From an uncultured Gemmatimonadota bacterium (GTDB taxonomy: Bacteria; Gemmatimonadota; Gemmatimonadetes; Gemmatimonadales; Gemmatimonadaceae): a stretch of 15,159 nt of DNA. Shown piece after piece: positions 1 through 10,338 of this stretch (positions within the stretch are counted from its first letter, which is position 1; the number at the start of each line of letters is the position of its first letter). The stretch lies in the NCBI GenBank assembly GCA_946480295.1, contig CAMLIT010000104.1, positions 1-15,159 on the forward strand. Reading direction: 5' to 3'. The notes under the pieces are model-generated. The model saw only the letters and a program-made list of their open reading frames with translations. It was not told where the DNA came from and did not search any database. The position numbers and the translations under genes are program-made.

Positions 1-2876
<2,876 letters not shown>

Positions 2877-2884
2877 GCTTTCCC

Positions 2885-3457
2885 CTATCGGTACAACCGC
2901 TCCGCCGCGATGTAGGCCGCGACGGCGTCCGGAACGAAGCCATGGATGGACTTCCCCGCCCGGACCCGCTCCCGGATCTCGGTCGAGGATACGTCGATGC
3001 GACGCGTCTGCAGCACGAGCGGCTCCTGCGGCAGCGGCGGCAGCGCCCGGGACTCGCCCGCGCGCTGCAGCACCGTCAGCCGGGCGAGCCGCGTGATCCG
3101 CGCCGGCTCGCGCCACTTCCCGAACGAGCCCAGCACGTCGGCCCCGACCAGGAAGAACCGCTCCGCGGCCGGGTAGCGCGCCGCGTACGCCTCCAAAGTG
3201 TCAACCGTGTAAGATAACCCTGCCCGGTCGATTTCGATCGGGTCCACCGCGAATCGCGGGTCCCCGGCCACCAGGAGCTCGACCATCGCCAGCCGCTGCG
3301 CGGCCGTGGCGGCGAGCAGCCCCTGCTTCAGCGGCTGCGTCGCGGCGGGGATGAAGACCAGCCGGTCCAGGTCGAGTGCGTCGAACGCATCCCCGGCGGC
3401 CAGGAGGTGACCCACGTGCGGCGGATCGAAGCTCCCTCCGAGGATCCCGAGCCGCAC
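2885..3457 (-). CDS. nadD: Nicotinate-nucleotide adenylyltransferase
   Basis: The 190-residue protein transfers AMP from ATP to nicotinate mononucleotide, forming deamido-NAD in NAD synthesis. The N-terminus carries the nucleotidyltransferase signature GGSFDPPHVGHL (residues 7-18), with the HxGH pair at His14/His17. SSTEIR at 157-162 is the conserved C-terminal ATP-binding motif. Length and motif spacing are normal for NadD. The start is GTG at 3457, because the signature begins only six residues later and no in-frame ATG fits. It lies 3 nt after the bamD stop with no strong Shine-Dalgarno sequence, so it is probably translationally coupled to bamD. Its stop is 8 nt before secA. No truncation is seen. 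Confidence 0.96.
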   Translation of the reverse strand: MRLGILGGSFDPPHVGHLLAAGDAFDALDLDRLVFIPAATQPLKQGLLAATAAQRLAMVELLVAGDPRFAVDPIEIDRAGLSYTVDTLEAYAARYPAAERFFLVGADVLGSFGKWREPARITRLARLTVLQRAGESRALPPLPQEPLVLQTRRIDVSSTEIRERVRAGKSIHGFVPDAVAAYIAAERLYR

Positions 3458-3460
3458 GAC

Positions 3461-4246
3461 TCAGCTGCCGCTGGACGGCGACGCCGCGGTGGCCGTCGGC
3501 TTCGAGTCCGGCACGCCCTCGCAGGTCTCCTGCACCTCGTGGTCCTTCGGGTACTGGTGGCGGAGCTGCGTGCACATGTCCGACGCGTCCTCGCGGTAGT
3601 GGATCGCCTTGTACGCGTCCACGAGGCGCAGCTTCGCGTCGCGCGCGTGCGGCGCGTTGGGCCACTTCGCCAGCACGTCCTTGAAGTAGATGATCGCCGA
3701 GTCGTAGGCGTGGCGGCGCATGTAGAACATGCCCGTGCCGTAGTTCTTGCGCGCGAACCACTCCTGGAGCTCCGCGGTCTCCTTCTCCGCCTCCGGTACG
3801 AGCGGGGAGTTCGGGTACAGGCTGATGAGGGTTCCGTAGGTGGCGAGCGCCGTCTCGCCGTAGGTCGGGTCGAGCGACGGACGCCGCCACAGCTTGCGGT
3901 ACGAGCGCGCCGCCTCGAGCGCCGCGTTGGGCGCGAGGGAGTCGTCCGGGAAGGACTCGACGAGCCGGCTGTAGCTCTGGGCGGCGAGCAGGTGCTCGCC
4001 GTTATGCTCGTGGGCCGACGCCAGATACCAGTAGGAGCGCGGGAGGAGCGAGTCGCGCGCCGGGAGCTCGAGGGTCAGCTTCTCGAAGCCCGCGATGGCA
4101 TTGTCCCAGTGATGGTGCTGGAACTGGAGCAGCGAAGCCCGATACAGCTCTTCGTGCGTCGGGAACTTGTTGATCTGGAAGTCCGCCCGGCACGCCGCAG
4201 CGATCAGGAGCAGTCCAGCGGCGAGAGTGCTGGCAATACGGTGCAT
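3461..4246 (-). CDS. bamD: Outer-membrane assembly lipoprotein, BamD/YfiO-like
   Basis: This is a 261-residue TPR lipoprotein of the BamD family, the subunit of the BAM complex that helps insert beta-barrel proteins into the outer membrane. ATG 4246 gives a lipoprotein signal: hydrophobic core ASTLAAGLLLIAAA with the lipidation cysteine at residue 19. The rest is a series of helical repeats, including YRASLLQFQHHHWDNAI, SYWYLASAHEHNGEHLLAAQSY and the YDSAIIYFKDVLAKWP segment, which alternate short helices with P-x-S/D turns as in YfiO proteins. The tail from about residue 245 is a low-complexity Ser/Ala/Pro stretch. A 63-residue in-frame upstream extension is rejected because it would bury the signal peptide. 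It sits between the tpr gene (40 nt upstream) and nadD (3 nt downstream). A generic TPR lipoprotein is the alternative; BamD is the better fit by length and architecture. Confidence 0.85.
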   Translation of the reverse strand: MHRIASTLAAGLLLIAAACRADFQINKFPTHEELYRASLLQFQHHHWDNAIAGFEKLTLELPARDSLLPRSYWYLASAHEHNGEHLLAAQSYSRLVESFPDDSLAPNAALEAARSYRKLWRRPSLDPTYGETALATYGTLISLYPNSPLVPEAEKETAELQEWFARKNYGTGMFYMRRHAYDSAIIYFKDVLAKWPNAPHARDAKLRLVDAYKAIHYREDASDMCTQLRHQYPKDHEVQETCEGVPDSKPTATAASPSSGS

Positions 4247-4286
4247 GTCGGGTGTGATACCCTGAAGGGACGCCTCGGTTCGGAGC

Positions 4287-4994
4287 TCAGGCGCCGACGC
4301 GGCGCGCAAGCATGCTGCGATAGATCTCCAGCCGCGGCTCCTCAGGGTGTCGAGCTGATGCCTCCTCCCAGACCCGCCTGGCCTCGTCGAGATCACCATC
4401 AAGATAAGCGGCCAGCCCTTGAAGTAGCATGGCATCGAGCCAGTTGGGCCGCTGACGCAACACCTCGTCGAGCGCCTGCCACGCCTCGCGGTGCTCGCCG
4501 TGCTCGAGCAATACCCGACCGAGCGCGAGACGGATGTCGGCGAAGTGCGGACGCAGCTCCAGGGCGCGCCTGTACTGCGCGATCGCCTCGCCGAGCGCGC
4601 CGGCGGCGCGATAGGCCTCGCCGAGCGCGGCGTGGGAGTTGGCCAGCTTGTTCGCGACGACGGTGGGAAAGCCGCTCTCGTCGGGCGCCCCGTACTCGGC
4701 GGCGCGCCGCATGGCGGCGCTCGCCTCCTCCTCCCGCCCGAGCTGGTTGAGCAGCACCGCGCGGTTGAGGTGCGCCTCGACGTAGGCCGGATTCATCCGA
4801 AGCGCCTCGTCGAACGCCGCGAGCGCCTCGTCCGGCCGGTTCATCATCGCCAGCGAGAGGCCGAGCAGGTTGCGGACGTCGGCGTAGCCGATGCCGTCGT
4901 CCACCAGTGAAGTGAGAAGGAGCAGCGCGCCGTGGTAGTCCCGCACGGCGAACCGCTCCTTCGCGAGCGCGAGCAGGTCAGGCGACGCTTCCAA
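4287..4994 (-). CDS. Cytoplasmic tetratricopeptide-repeat protein
   Basis: The 235-residue protein is built almost entirely of tetratricopeptide repeats. Clear units lie at about 41-68 ([19 protein letters not shown]), 118-150 ([20 protein letters not shown]), 151-184 and 185-218. TPRs mediate protein-protein contacts; the partner cannot be read from the sequence. There is no signal peptide or membrane segment, so a cytoplasmic location is likely. The start is TTG at 4994, supported by GGAG five bases upstream. It overlaps the end of the decarboxylase gene by 17 nt, suggesting coupled translation. Its place directly before bamD hints at an envelope-related role, but this is weak inference. 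Confidence 0.85.
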   Translation of the reverse strand: MEASPDLLALAKERFAVRDYHGALLLLTSLVDDGIGYADVRNLLGLSLAMMNRPDEALAAFDEALRMNPAYVEAHLNRAVLLNQLGREEEASAAMRRAAEYGAPDESGFPTVVANKLANSHAALGEAYRAAGALGEAIAQYRRALELRPHFADIRLALGRVLLEHGEHREAWQALDEVLRQRPNWLDAMLLQGLAAYLDGDLDEARRVWEEASARHPEEPRLEIYRSMLARRVGA

Positions 4995-5961
4995 CCACGC
5001 TCCGCGGGGACCGTGGCGCCATGCGCTCGGTCCCCTTGAGCTTGCGGAAGTACTCGATCGTCTTCAGGAGCCCCTCCCGCAGCGACACCTTCGGCTCCCA
5101 GCCGAGCATCGTCCTGGCCCGCGTGATGTCCGGCTGCCGCTGCTTCGGGTCGTCCACCGGCAACGGCTCGTAGACGATCGGCGACTCCGCGCCGGTGAGC
5201 TCCACCACGACCTCGGCCAGCTCCTTCACCGTGTACTCGGCGGGATTCCCGATGTTGGTCGGCATCGAATCGCCGCGCATGAACAGGCGGTAGATCCCCT
5301 CGATCTCGTCGTCCACGTAGCAGAAGCTGCGCGTCTGCGACCCGTCGCCGTAGATCGTGATCGGCTCGCGGTTGAGCGCCTGGACGATGAAGTTCGAGAC
5401 GACGCGCCCGTCGCGGGGACGCATCCGCGGCCCGTACGTGTTGAAGATCCGCACGATGCGCGTGTCGAGCTCGTGGTAGCGATGATAGGCCATCGTCATC
5501 GCCTCCGCGAACCGCTTCGCCTCGTCGTACACGCCGCGGGGGCCGATCGGGTTCACGTTCCCCCAGTAGCTCTCCTGCTGCGGGTGCATGCTGGGATCGC
5601 CGTAGACCTCCGACGTGGAGGCGAGGAAGAAGCGTGCATTCTTCGCCTTGGCGATCCCCAGCGCGTTGTGCGTCCCGAGCGAGCCGACCTTCAACGTCTG
5701 GATCGGCAGCTCGAGGTAGTCCACCGGGCTCGCCGGCGACGCGAAGTGCAGCACGCCGTCCAGCGGGCCGGCGACGTACGTGTACTCCGAGATGTTGTGC
5801 CGGATGAACTCGAACCGCTCGTTCCCGATGAGATGCGCGATGTTGTCCGGCGAACCGGTGACGAAGTTGTCCAGCCCCACGACCGTGTGGCCATCGGCCA
5901 GGAACCGCTCACAGAGGTGAGAGCCGAGGAACCCCGCGGCGCCGGTGACGAGCACTCTCAT
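4978..5961 (-). CDS. uxs: UDP-glucuronate decarboxylase (UDP-xylose synthase)
   Basis: This is a 327-residue extended short-chain dehydrogenase that, by family, oxidises, decarboxylates and re-reduces UDP-glucuronate to UDP-xylose. The NAD-binding glycine motif [11 protein letters not shown] begins at residue 6, [11 protein letters not shown] supplies the catalytic Ser/Thr region, and the YxxxK pair is Tyr145/Lys149. [13 protein letters not shown] and [10 protein letters not shown] are typical of the UXS branch rather than of 4-epimerases or RmlB. The start ATG 5961 overlaps the stop of the dehydrogenase gene as ATGA, so translation is coupled and the product of one enzyme is the substrate of the next. 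A longer in-frame reading to 6603 is rejected because it runs through the dehydrogenase gene in another frame. Confidence 0.93.
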   Translation of the reverse strand: MRVLVTGAAGFLGSHLCERFLADGHTVVGLDNFVTGSPDNIAHLIGNERFEFIRHNISEYTYVAGPLDGVLHFASPASPVDYLELPIQTLKVGSLGTHNALGIAKAKNARFFLASTSEVYGDPSMHPQQESYWGNVNPIGPRGVYDEAKRFAEAMTMAYHRYHELDTRIVRIFNTYGPRMRPRDGRVVSNFIVQALNREPITIYGDGSQTRSFCYVDDEIEGIYRLFMRGDSMPTNIGNPAEYTVKELAEVVVELTGAESPIVYEPLPVDDPKQRQPDITRARTMLGWEPKVSLREGLLKTIEYFRKLKGTERMAPRSPRSVVGSVA

Positions 5962-7277
5962 GCCCGGAGACCCCGTCCGATCGAGTGGTAGCTGAAGCCC
6001 ATCTGCGCCATCTTGTCGAGGGCGTAGAGGTTCCGCCCGTCCACGATGATCGGGCGCTTGAGCGTCGTCTTGATGCGCCCGAAGTCCGGGTGCCGGTACT
6101 CGTTCCAGTCCGTCACCACCGCCAGCGCGTCCGCCCCCTGGAGCGCGTCGTAGCTCGTCTCCGCCAGGGCGACCTGCCCGTCGAGATGGGCCAGCCGCCG
6201 CTTCGCCTCGACCATCGCCGCCGGATCGTGCGCCGTCACCGTCGCCCCGGCCTGGATGAGGTCCTCGATCAGCGTCAACGCCGGCGCCTCGCGCATGTCG
6301 TCCGTGTTCGGCTTGAACGCGAGCCCCCAGACGGCCACCTTCGCCCCCTCGAGCGTCCCCCCCAGCGCCTGGTGCAGCTTGTGGAAGAGCCGGTGCTTCT
6401 GGTCCTCGTTCACCGTCTCCACCGACTCCAGCACCCGGAGACACGCCCCGTGGTCGCGCGCCGTGCGGATCAGCGCCTTCACGTCCTTCGGGAAGCACGA
6501 GCCGCCGTAGCCCGGGCCCGGGAAGAGGAAGGCGGGGCCGATCCGCGCGTCGCTGCCGATCCCCTTCCGCACCAGGTCCACGTTCGCCCCCACCCGCTCG
6601 CACAGGTTCGCCACGTCGTTCATGAAGCTGATCCGGGTGGCGAGCATCGCGTTGGCCGCGTACTTGGTCATCTCCGCCGAGGGGATGTCCATGAAGATGA
6701 TGGGCTTCCCCGTGCGCACGAACGGCGCGTAGAGCTCGGCCATCACGCTCCGCGCGTGGTCGCTCTCCACGCCGAGGACCACGCGGTCCGGCTTCATGAA
6801 GTCGTCGACCGCCGCGCCCTCCTTCAGGAACTCGGGGTTCGAGCAGAGGTGGAAGGGGTACTCGGCGTGCTCGCCGACGACCGCCGCCACCTTGGCCGCC
6901 GTGCCCACCGGGACGGTGGACTTGGTCACGACCACCAGCTCGCGCTTCATGTGGCGGCCGATCTGGTCGGCCACGGCGAGGACGTGCGAGAGGTCGGCCG
7001 AGCCGTCCTCGTCGGGCGGGGTGCCGACGGCGATGAAGATCACCTCGGCGTGGCCCACCGCCGCGGGGATGTCGGTCGTGAACGAGAGCCGGCCGGCCTT
7101 CTGGTTCCGCTCGACGAAGCTGTCCAGCCCCGGCTCATAGATCGGCAGGACGTTCTGCTTGAGGCGCTCGACCTTGGACGCGTCCACATCGGCGCAGACA
7201 ACGCGATTGCCCGTCTCGGCCAGGCAAGCGCCGACGACGAGTCCGACATAGCCGGACCCTATGACCGTGATATTCAC
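5958..7277 (-). CDS. ugd: UDP-glucose 6-dehydrogenase
   Basis: The 439-residue enzyme oxidises UDP-glucose to UDP-glucuronate with two NAD+. It has the Rossmann motif [19 protein letters not shown] at the N-terminus, the central helix region [19 protein letters not shown], the catalytic cysteine in [12 protein letters not shown] (Cys261) and the C-terminal motif [13 protein letters not shown], in the order and spacing of the UDP-glucose/GDP-mannose dehydrogenase family. Two GTG starts are possible, at 7283 and 7277. I chose 7277 because AGGGAG (7283-7288) then sits 5 nt upstream, whereas it overlaps the first GTG. The resulting [13 protein letters not shown] is also the usual family start. 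It is the first gene of block A and feeds the decarboxylase gene downstream. Confidence 0.96.
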   Translation of the reverse strand: MNITVIGSGYVGLVVGACLAETGNRVVCADVDASKVERLKQNVLPIYEPGLDSFVERNQKAGRLSFTTDIPAAVGHAEVIFIAVGTPPDEDGSADLSHVLAVADQIGRHMKRELVVVTKSTVPVGTAAKVAAVVGEHAEYPFHLCSNPEFLKEGAAVDDFMKPDRVVLGVESDHARSVMAELYAPFVRTGKPIIFMDIPSAEMTKYAANAMLATRISFMNDVANLCERVGANVDLVRKGIGSDARIGPAFLFPGPGYGGSCFPKDVKALIRTARDHGACLRVLESVETVNEDQKHRLFHKLHQALGGTLEGAKVAVWGLAFKPNTDDMREAPALTLIEDLIQAGATVTAHDPAAMVEAKRRLAHLDGQVALAETSYDALQGADALAVVTDWNEYRHPDFGRIKTTLKRPIIVDGRNLYALDKMAQMGFSYHSIGRGLRA

Positions 7278-7282
7278 ACGCA

Positions 7283-7288
7283 CTCCCT
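7283..7288 (-). promoter_or_regulatory. Ribosome-binding site of ugd
   Basis: AGGGAG reads on the minus strand with a 5-nt spacer to GTG 7277. It overlaps the alternative GTG at 7283, so it decides in favour of the shorter start. Confidence 0.6.
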
Positions 7289-7368
7289 GCGGTAAATAGG
7301 TGAGTCAGGAGAACTTAAGTTGGCGATGGCACGCGGTGCAACGACGAGATTGCCATGCAAGCACCGTA

Positions 7369-7401
7369 CACAGGCGGAATCCGGGCGGGATCCCACCTGT
7401 G
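7369..7401 (-). other. Stem-loop upstream of ugd
   Basis: On the minus strand CACAGGTGGGATCC, loop CGCCC, then GGATTCCGCCTGTG form a 14-bp stem. Twelve pairs are Watson-Crick and two are G-U. On the plus strand the same two positions would be C-A and A-C mismatches, so the structure favours an RNA read from the minus strand. It lies about 90 nt before ugd and about 20 nt beyond the block B terminator. It has no U tract after it, so it may be an ugd leader element or a second, weaker termination or 3'-end structure. Confidence 0.5.
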
Positions 7402-7416
7402 CGGCTCGCGGTCCGA

Positions 7417-7448
7417 AACGGAAACGAGGGCCGCGCGGGCCCTCGTTC
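7417..7448 (-). terminator. Intrinsic-type terminator after the PorV/OmpA gene
   Basis: On the minus strand, right after the stop at 7453, a perfect 10-bp stem AACGAGGGCC / GGCCCTCGTT (7438-7447 and 7423-7432) encloses a 5-nt loop. It is followed by TCCGTTTC, a short, interrupted T-rich tail. It ends the three-gene block B and separates it from ugd. Confidence 0.75.
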
Positions 7449-7452
7449 GGGA

Positions 7453-9009
7453 TCAGAATCGCTTCGTCGCGTCGATCGTGAAGGTCACGCGCCGGTTCTC
7501 CTCGGCGCCCGGGTCGTTCTTTCGGGCACCGGGTTGCACCTGCCGATCGAACTGCTCGCCGTAGCCGATCGTCCGGAACTGCCGGTCGGGGAGCCCGAAG
7601 CGGTCGACCATCACGCGCTTCACCGCCTCCGCGCGGCGCCTCGACAGCCGCAGGTTGTACTCGCGCGACCCCGCGGGATCGGCGAAGCCCTCGATGGTCA
7701 CCAGCGCCGTGGGATAGACGCGCCGGATCACCTCGGCGATCTCGCCCAGCACCGCCACGTCGCTGTCGCGCACGACGGCGGAGTCGAAGGCGAAGTGCAC
7801 GGGGACGACGTAGCGGGAGACGAGCGCCTCCTCGTTCCTGATCTCGACGCGCGCGTTGCGCAGGCTGTCGAGCAGCGGCCGCAGGCGCCCCAGCTCGCTC
7901 GCCACCGCCTCGCGCACCGCGTTGTTGATGGCGGCGGTGTCGATCGGCGAGGTGACGATCACCGGAGCGACGGGGACGTTGGCCGCGCCGCCGCCCCAGA
8001 ACATCGTCGCGCTGACGTGGTGCTCGTCGCCGAGCGGGTCGAAGCTGAAGAACGACGCCCCCGCGTTGTGCCGGTTGCGGAAGGAGTACTCGAGCCGGAA
8101 GGCGCCGACGTTGACCCCCGCGCCGAGGGAGATGCCGGCGCGATTGTCGTCGCCCCACTGGTAGCCGATGCGCCCGATGGCGACGCCGTTGACCGTCCCC
8201 TCGACGCCGACCGACGGATAGACGGCGTTGTGGTACGGCACGTCGACCTGGCCGACGAGCTTCGCGTCGAGGACGAGCGGCTGCCCCTTGAACAGCATCG
8301 GGGTCTGCATCAGGTTCGCGTGCTTCAGCAGGTCGATGGCGGCGGCGCCGTAGCCGTAGAGCGGCGGGCGCGCGCTCGCCTGGTCGAAGACGACCGCCGT
8401 CCCCCAGTTGCGCATGCCCGCGGCGAGCGTGAGCCGACCGAAGATGTCGGGGAGCATCGCGCCGGCGTTGATGCCGATCGAGCCGCGCGACTCCTGGCAG
8501 AGCGTCTCCTGGCCGTAGAAGACGCTGCCGCCGATGAGCAGGTGCGGGTTGAGCTCCATCGCGCCGCCGCCCTCGAGGTCGAGCTGGTAGGCGCGGCAGC
8601 GCGCTCCGGTGAGGACGTTGTTCTCCGTCTCCTCGATCGTGCCGGCGTTGAAGGCGCGGGCGCCGATGGAGAAGGTGGCGAGCTGCGTCGGGAGGTTCAG
8701 CGCCACGCCGCCCATCTGCGTGTCGCCGAAGCGCTGCGTGCCGGTGACGAGGAAGGAGTTCGTCTTGATGCGCGCGACCCCCGCCTCGTTGTACCAGATC
8801 GAGCCGGGGTCGCCCTCGACGGCGCCGACCGCCTCGCCGAGGCCGACGGCGCGCGGCGTGATCCCGAACTCGAGCATCGTCAGCGCGTACGTGCCGTTGC
8901 TGCGGTTGCCGCCCGAGAAGCTCGACGGCTGCGGCGGCTTCGTGACGGTCTGCGCGACCGCCGGCACCGCGACGAGAAGGAACAGGGTGCTGAAGCGCAG
9001 GTGGCGCAT
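7453..9009 (-). CDS. PorV-like outer-membrane barrel fused to a C-terminal OmpA domain
   Basis: The 518-residue secreted protein begins with a signal peptide (MRHLRFSTLFLLVAVPAVAQ). Residues about 40-340 resemble PorV/PorQ-type barrels: MLEFGITPRAVGLGEA then GDPGSIWYNEAGVARI matches the family opening, followed by alternating beta-strand sequence. Residues about 385-518 are an OmpA-type peptidoglycan-binding domain, with HFAFDSAVV, EGFADPAGSREYN and LSRRRAEAV; the expected diaminopimelate-binding pair would be Asp444 and Arg459. The likely role is an outer-membrane barrel tethered to the cell wall. ATG 9009 was chosen because the signal peptide follows directly and GAGAAG lies about 10 nt upstream. 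An in-frame GTG overlapping the previous stop would add six residues. The stop is followed by a terminator. The PorV assignment is by pattern; the OmpA domain is clear. Confidence 0.85.
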   Translation of the reverse strand: MRHLRFSTLFLLVAVPAVAQTVTKPPQPSSFSGGNRSNGTYALTMLEFGITPRAVGLGEAVGAVEGDPGSIWYNEAGVARIKTNSFLVTGTQRFGDTQMGGVALNLPTQLATFSIGARAFNAGTIEETENNVLTGARCRAYQLDLEGGGAMELNPHLLIGGSVFYGQETLCQESRGSIGINAGAMLPDIFGRLTLAAGMRNWGTAVVFDQASARPPLYGYGAAAIDLLKHANLMQTPMLFKGQPLVLDAKLVGQVDVPYHNAVYPSVGVEGTVNGVAIGRIGYQWGDDNRAGISLGAGVNVGAFRLEYSFRNRHNAGASFFSFDPLGDEHHVSATMFWGGGAANVPVAPVIVTSPIDTAAINNAVREAVASELGRLRPLLDSLRNARVEIRNEEALVSRYVVPVHFAFDSAVVRDSDVAVLGEIAEVIRRVYPTALVTIEGFADPAGSREYNLRLSRRRAEAVKRVMVDRFGLPDRQFRTIGYGEQFDRQVQPGARKNDPGAEENRRVTFTIDATKRF

Positions 9010-9023
9010 GCGTCGCGGACTTC

Positions 9024-10334
9024 TCACCGGATCACCATCAGCTTGTCTTGGGCGAGCTGTCGCTTGCCGTTCACGATCGACTCCACCACGACCAGGTACA
9101 TGCCGCTGGCCACGTCCTGGCCGCGCCCGTTCAGCAGCGGCCAGCTCACGCTCGCGGCGTAGTCCGCGCCCGGACCGGCGCAGGTCGTGGCGCCCGGCGG
9201 CGGCACGCACGCCGTGGATCCCGCCGCCGGCGCGACGCCGGCGAACACCGTCCCCTGCGTCGTGTACACGAGCAGCCCGGCCATGTCGTAGATGGCCACC
9301 TTGTACTGCGTCCCCGGGTCGCCGTTGAACGCGAAGCGCGCGACGCCGCCGGAGATGGAGCGCACGGGGTTGTTCTCGAACAGGATGCCGCGGTTGCTGG
9401 CGACGACGACGATGAGCGGGATCTGCGTCGCCGGCGCGCCGTCCGCCTGGACGAGCAGCGTGCCGCGGTACCGGCCGCTCAGCAGCCCGCGCGGCACGTT
9501 GATCGACACGGTCGTGCGCACGGTGTCGCCGACCATGATCGTCGCGAAGCTCGGCGCGTCGAAGGTGATGTTCTGCGCCGGGATCGTCAGGCCGACGGCG
9601 CTCTCCGAGCGCAGGTCGCTCGCCGACAGGCGGACGTCCGTGAGCGGCGTGTTCGAGGTGTTCGCGATGCGGAAGACGCTGTTCACCCGCTGGCCGGCGC
9701 GCGCCGGCACGACGAGCGAGTCGAGCGCCTTGGCCGTGTCCGCGTTCACGAGGCCGAAGCCGTAGTCGGGGAGCACCTGCACCTCGACGTCGATGCCGTC
9801 GAGGTTGAGGATCTCGCGCTCCGCGTTCGGCACGGCGGTGATCGAGTCGTCGCGGATCGTGAGCGAGCCGCGGTACGTGCCCGCCTGCGTCCCCGCCGGC
9901 ACCTCCACCTGGACGTAGACCTCTTCCGCCTCGCCGCTGAGCAGCGTCGCGTTGAGGTTCGTCACGACGATGTTCGAGCCGGGGATCGCCAGCGCGGGAT
10001 TCGCCACGTTGACGAGCGGCAGCTTGAGCGAGACGAACAGGTGGTGATAATCGCAGTTCACGGCGTAGCCGTCGCCCTTGACGTCCGACGCCGGGTTGTT
10101 GCCGTTGACGATGAAGAAGGTGCCGCGGGTGGAGCTGGCTCCGGAGCGGCCGGAGAGGTGGATCGTGCCGCCGTACGTGTTCTCGCCGCGGTTCGGATCG
10201 ATGTCGAAGTCGCAGGAGACGATGTTCTGGGCGCGCGCGACCGCCGGCGCGAGCACGAGGCCGATGACGAGCGCCAGTCGGCGCCAGACTGCCGGGGGCA
10301 TCGCGCGGCCGTCGCGGCGTGAAAACGTGGTCAT
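9024..10334 (-). CDS. Secreted Ig-like protein with FlgD-like C-terminal domain
   Basis: This 436-residue exported protein has a signal peptide ending about residue 35 (LVIGLVLAPAVARA, then QN). Residues about 36-310 are beta-rich with repeated Ig-like segments, such as VQVEVPAGTQAGTYRGSLTI and VSINVPRGLLSGRYRGTLLV, which look like two related modules. The C-terminus (about 315-436) has NNPVRSISGG, YKVAIYDMAGLLV and GRGQDVASGMYLVVVES before KLMVIR, the pattern of FlgD-Ig-like domains at the ends of secreted proteins in FCB bacteria. No catalytic site is visible, so a structural or adhesive role is inferred. ATG 10334 lies 4 nt after the previous stop. ATG at residue 12 is a possible alternative start that keeps the signal peptide. 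The gene is 14 nt upstream of the PorV/OmpA gene. Confidence 0.75.
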   Translation of the reverse strand: MTTFSRRDGRAMPPAVWRRLALVIGLVLAPAVARAQNIVSCDFDIDPNRGENTYGGTIHLSGRSGASSTRGTFFIVNGNNPASDVKGDGYAVNCDYHHLFVSLKLPLVNVANPALAIPGSNIVVTNLNATLLSGEAEEVYVQVEVPAGTQAGTYRGSLTIRDDSITAVPNAEREILNLDGIDVEVQVLPDYGFGLVNADTAKALDSLVVPARAGQRVNSVFRIANTSNTPLTDVRLSASDLRSESAVGLTIPAQNITFDAPSFATIMVGDTVRTTVSINVPRGLLSGRYRGTLLVQADGAPATQIPLIVVVASNRGILFENNPVRSISGGVARFAFNGDPGTQYKVAIYDMAGLLVYTTQGTVFAGVAPAAGSTACVPPPGATTCAGPGADYAASVSWPLLNGRGQDVASGMYLVVVESIVNGKRQLAQDKLMVIR

Positions 10335-10338
10335 GAGT

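Noticed and set aside
7278..7368. Sigma-70-like promoter for ugd (TTGCAC, 17 nt, TTAAGT on the minus strand)
   Set aside because: Both boxes match only about three of six consensus bases, which is expected by chance.
9024..9400. Type IX secretion sorting domain in the Ig protein
   Set aside because: The C-terminal pattern (IYDMAGLLV ... ASGMYLV ... KLMVIR) fits FlgD-like Ig domains as well or better. No T9SS component other than a PorV-like barrel is present in the window.
5985..10322. Long plus-strand frames opposite ugd, the PorV/OmpA gene and the FlgD-like gene
   Set aside because: Same cause: low-complexity Arg/Val/Asp/His-rich translations without motifs, each opposite a well-supported gene.
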